A DNA stretch of 6,882 bases, taken from NCBI GenBank assembly GCA_027005175.1, contig JALTMC010000334.1:12231-19112 (forward strand). The letters run 5' to 3'. The DNA is from Myxococcales bacterium (GTDB lineage Bacteria > Myxococcota_C > UBA6777). Position numbers and translations under genes: made by a program. The notes under the pieces were generated by a model. The model was not told the origin of the DNA and did no database searches. It worked only from the letters and a program-made list of their open reading frames with translations. Below are positions 5,776 through 6,882 of the stretch, piece by piece; positions within the stretch are counted from its first letter, which is position 1; each line of letters opens with the position of its first letter.

Positions 5776-5789
5776 TGCTCATTTGAGCA
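5776..5789. promoter_or_regulatory. Second dyad, TGCTCA-TT-TGAGCA
   Basis: Two perfect 6-base arms around two bases lie between the FNR-like box and the 14-bp palindrome. In the minus direction this is where the -35 region would be if transcription starts near 5743. The -35 there is poor, as expected of an activator-dependent promoter. It may be an operator; no regulator is assigned. Confidence 0.35.
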
Positions 5790-5798
5790 AGTGTAGGC

Positions 5799-5812
5799 TT
5801 GATATAGATCAA
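5799..5812. promoter_or_regulatory. FNR-type binding site (TTGAT-N4-ATCAA)
   Basis: TTGATATAGATCAA matches the E. coli FNR consensus in all ten defined positions; the flanking C and G extend the dyad to 16 bases (5798-5813). The closest gene start is the cytochrome c at 5637, 162 bases away on the minus strand. Centred at 5805.5, the site would be at about -61.5 if transcription begins near 5744, a usual activating distance for FNR/CRP proteins. It is downstream of the exonuclease gene and unlikely to serve that. FNR, DNR or another family member could bind it. Confidence 0.7.
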
Positions 5813-5874
5813 GGCTTATCTATTTGAAGTATGCTGCGTGGCGATCATTAAGCAGATCAGAGGTGGTGAGAAGC

Positions 5875-6741
5875 TTAGAAGAATGATGAGAACCTATTTT
5901 CTTGGTTGGCCATGGGCAGTAATCGTTTTATGGTTGCGGGGTCGGGGAGATAAGGAGAGAGGGGGGGAATGGGAGGTGAGAGGTAGTCAAAGGGCAACAG
6001 AGGCATGTTGTTAAGTTTTTGGTTGAAGGCGATGATCATCAGTTTTTCGAGATTGATGGTATCAGCCACATTGTAGGCGAGTAATGTCTCCAAGGCTTTT
6101 TCGTTGCGACGGCGGGTAAACTCGTTCCACAACAAGACAGCAAAGAATCCATCAACACCTTTGAGTTCGTCGCGCTCTATTCCGAGCACCTCTTCACACT
6201 TTTTAAGTCCTCCTTTGTAGCCGAGGCTACTTAATACATAGCGCAAGTCGATGTGTGCATGATGGAGTGTGAGTTTGAAGAAACGCTCGATAAAGGGGAT
6301 ATCAAAACATTTGCCGTTGAATGTGACAAGAACTTGGTAGCGATAGATGTCTTTTGCAAATTCATCGAGATTTTGTCCGTGGACATAGGTGTGAATGCTG
6401 TTACCATCATAGAGCGCGATCGTAGTAATTATGCCGTCCTCTGCACTTCTTCCGTCCGTTTCGATGTCAAGGTAGGCGATCTCATCGCGAAAATTCGGAA
6501 ACAAACGCCAGTGTTCTTGAGAGGGAAGATGTTTGTAGAAGTACGATGGATTCACGGCTTCCAGATGCTTTTGTGAGAGCCGAACACTTTCCTTTGCGTT
6601 GTTGTAGCGTTTTTGACGCAAAGGTATCTCGGAGGATGAGGCTTGCAGTAAATCACTCCACGAACAAATACCACGTGACCACAGTTGTTCTTCTGATTTG
6701 GAGCCAATTCCAGGGAGGTGACAAAAGGTGTGTTCAAGCAT
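5875..6741 (-). CDS. YprB-type RNase H-fold (DEDDy) exonuclease
   Basis: A 288-residue protein. The N-terminus, FCHLPGIGSKSEEQLW (6-21), is a helix-hairpin-helix-like segment typical of this family. The nuclease domain follows, with Exo I D92-I-E94-T in YLDIETDG, Exo II V-T-F-N142-G-K-C-F-D147-I-P-F-I, the family's H-I-D165-L, and Exo III Y223-N-V-A-D227. This makes it a DEDDy 3'-5' exonuclease of the RNase_H_2/YprB group; DNA or RNA as natural substrate is not known to me. All acidic residues are present. ATG at 6741 is chosen because family-like sequence begins here. The frame stays open to the window edge, but that part crosses 25-bp tandem repeats read in three different frames and does not look like protein. 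The ribosome site is a weak GGA nine bases upstream. It ends 237 bases before the cytochrome start, on the same strand. Confidence 0.87.
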   Translation of the reverse strand: MLEHTFCHLPGIGSKSEEQLWSRGICSWSDLLQASSSEIPLRQKRYNNAKESVRLSQKHLEAVNPSYFYKHLPSQEHWRLFPNFRDEIAYLDIETDGRSAEDGIITTIALYDGNSIHTYVHGQNLDEFAKDIYRYQVLVTFNGKCFDIPFIERFFKLTLHHAHIDLRYVLSSLGYKGGLKKCEEVLGIERDELKGVDGFFAVLLWNEFTRRRNEKALETLLAYNVADTINLEKLMIIAFNQKLNNMPLLPFDYLSPPIPPLSPYLPDPATIKRLLPMANQENRFSSFF

Positions 6742-6765
6742 TCGATTTGTTCCAAGAACGATAGA

Positions 6766-6845
6766 GCAGGCTCGATCTGTGTTGGAGCGAGCAGGCTCGA
6801 TCTGTGTTGGAGCGAGCAGGCTCGATCTGTGTTGGAGCGAGCAGG
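6766..6845 (-). repeat. 25-bp tandem repeat, three exact copies plus a partial fourth
   Basis: The unit, gcaggctcgatctgtgttgg followed by agcga, occurs at 6766-6790, 6791-6815 and 6816-6840 with no mismatch. A shortened, diverged copy begins at 6841. Each unit has a GCTCG...CGAGC inverted pair that could form a small hairpin. The array ends 25 bases before the exonuclease ATG. With no spacers it is not a CRISPR; it may be a regulatory array or a slippage-prone minisatellite. Confidence 0.9.
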
Positions 6846-6882
6846 CTTGAGCAGTGTAGTAAAAGCGGGCCACAGTGTCCAA

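Noticed and set aside
6766-6845. CRISPR array
   Set aside because: The 25-bp units are contiguous with no variable spacers and no cas genes are present.
6742-6882. N-terminal extension of the exonuclease by 47 residues to the window edge
   Set aside because: The extension runs through 25-bp repeats in shifting frames, opens with a TTG at the very edge, and lies before the family-typical LPGIG start.

Overview
The window is bacterial chromosomal DNA of middling GC content with closely packed genes. Shine-Dalgarno starts, a RavA-type MoxR ATPase, a HemN-type coproporphyrinogen III enzyme, a secreted c-type cytochrome and an FNR-like operator suggest a Gram-negative bacterium able to respire at low oxygen. 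The gene style resembles Deltaproteobacteria or Myxococcota, but no marker here fixes the phylum. There is no rRNA, tRNA, CRISPR array, transposase or phage gene.

Layout. On the minus strand, read right to left from 4086: hemN (4086-2722); a 260-base stretch with short repeats and a doubtful small ORF; an unrecognised 367-residue protein (2462-1359); a Pol-beta-superfamily nucleotidyltransferase (1362-634) joined to it by an ATGA overlap; a hairpin (539-559); a 47-residue Asn-rich protein (509-366); a second hairpin (305-354); and the first 80 residues of a RavA-like AAA+ ATPase (242-1), cut by the window edge. On the plus strand, divergent from hemN, are two adjacent small four-helix membrane proteins (4297-4728 and 4729-5169) whose stop and start codons abut. 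Convergent with them is a minus-strand gene for a monohaem cytochrome c (5637-5191). Its roughly 240-base upstream region holds three dyads, one a perfect FNR-type site. The right end carries a DEDDy exonuclease of the YprB type (6741-5875), preceded by three exact 25-bp tandem repeats.

How they work together. HemN makes haem without oxygen, the cytochrome uses haem, the paired membrane proteins carry the His/Gly-Trp helix pattern seen in small relatives of haem-copper oxidase subunits, and the cytochrome has an FNR-type box. The middle of the window therefore reads as a small haem and respiration neighbourhood. This is inferred from content and position; no single operon joins these genes. 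The coupled nucleotidyltransferase/unknown pair is the best candidate for an undescribed two-gene system. It has catalytic residues, tight translational coupling and a partner I cannot place.
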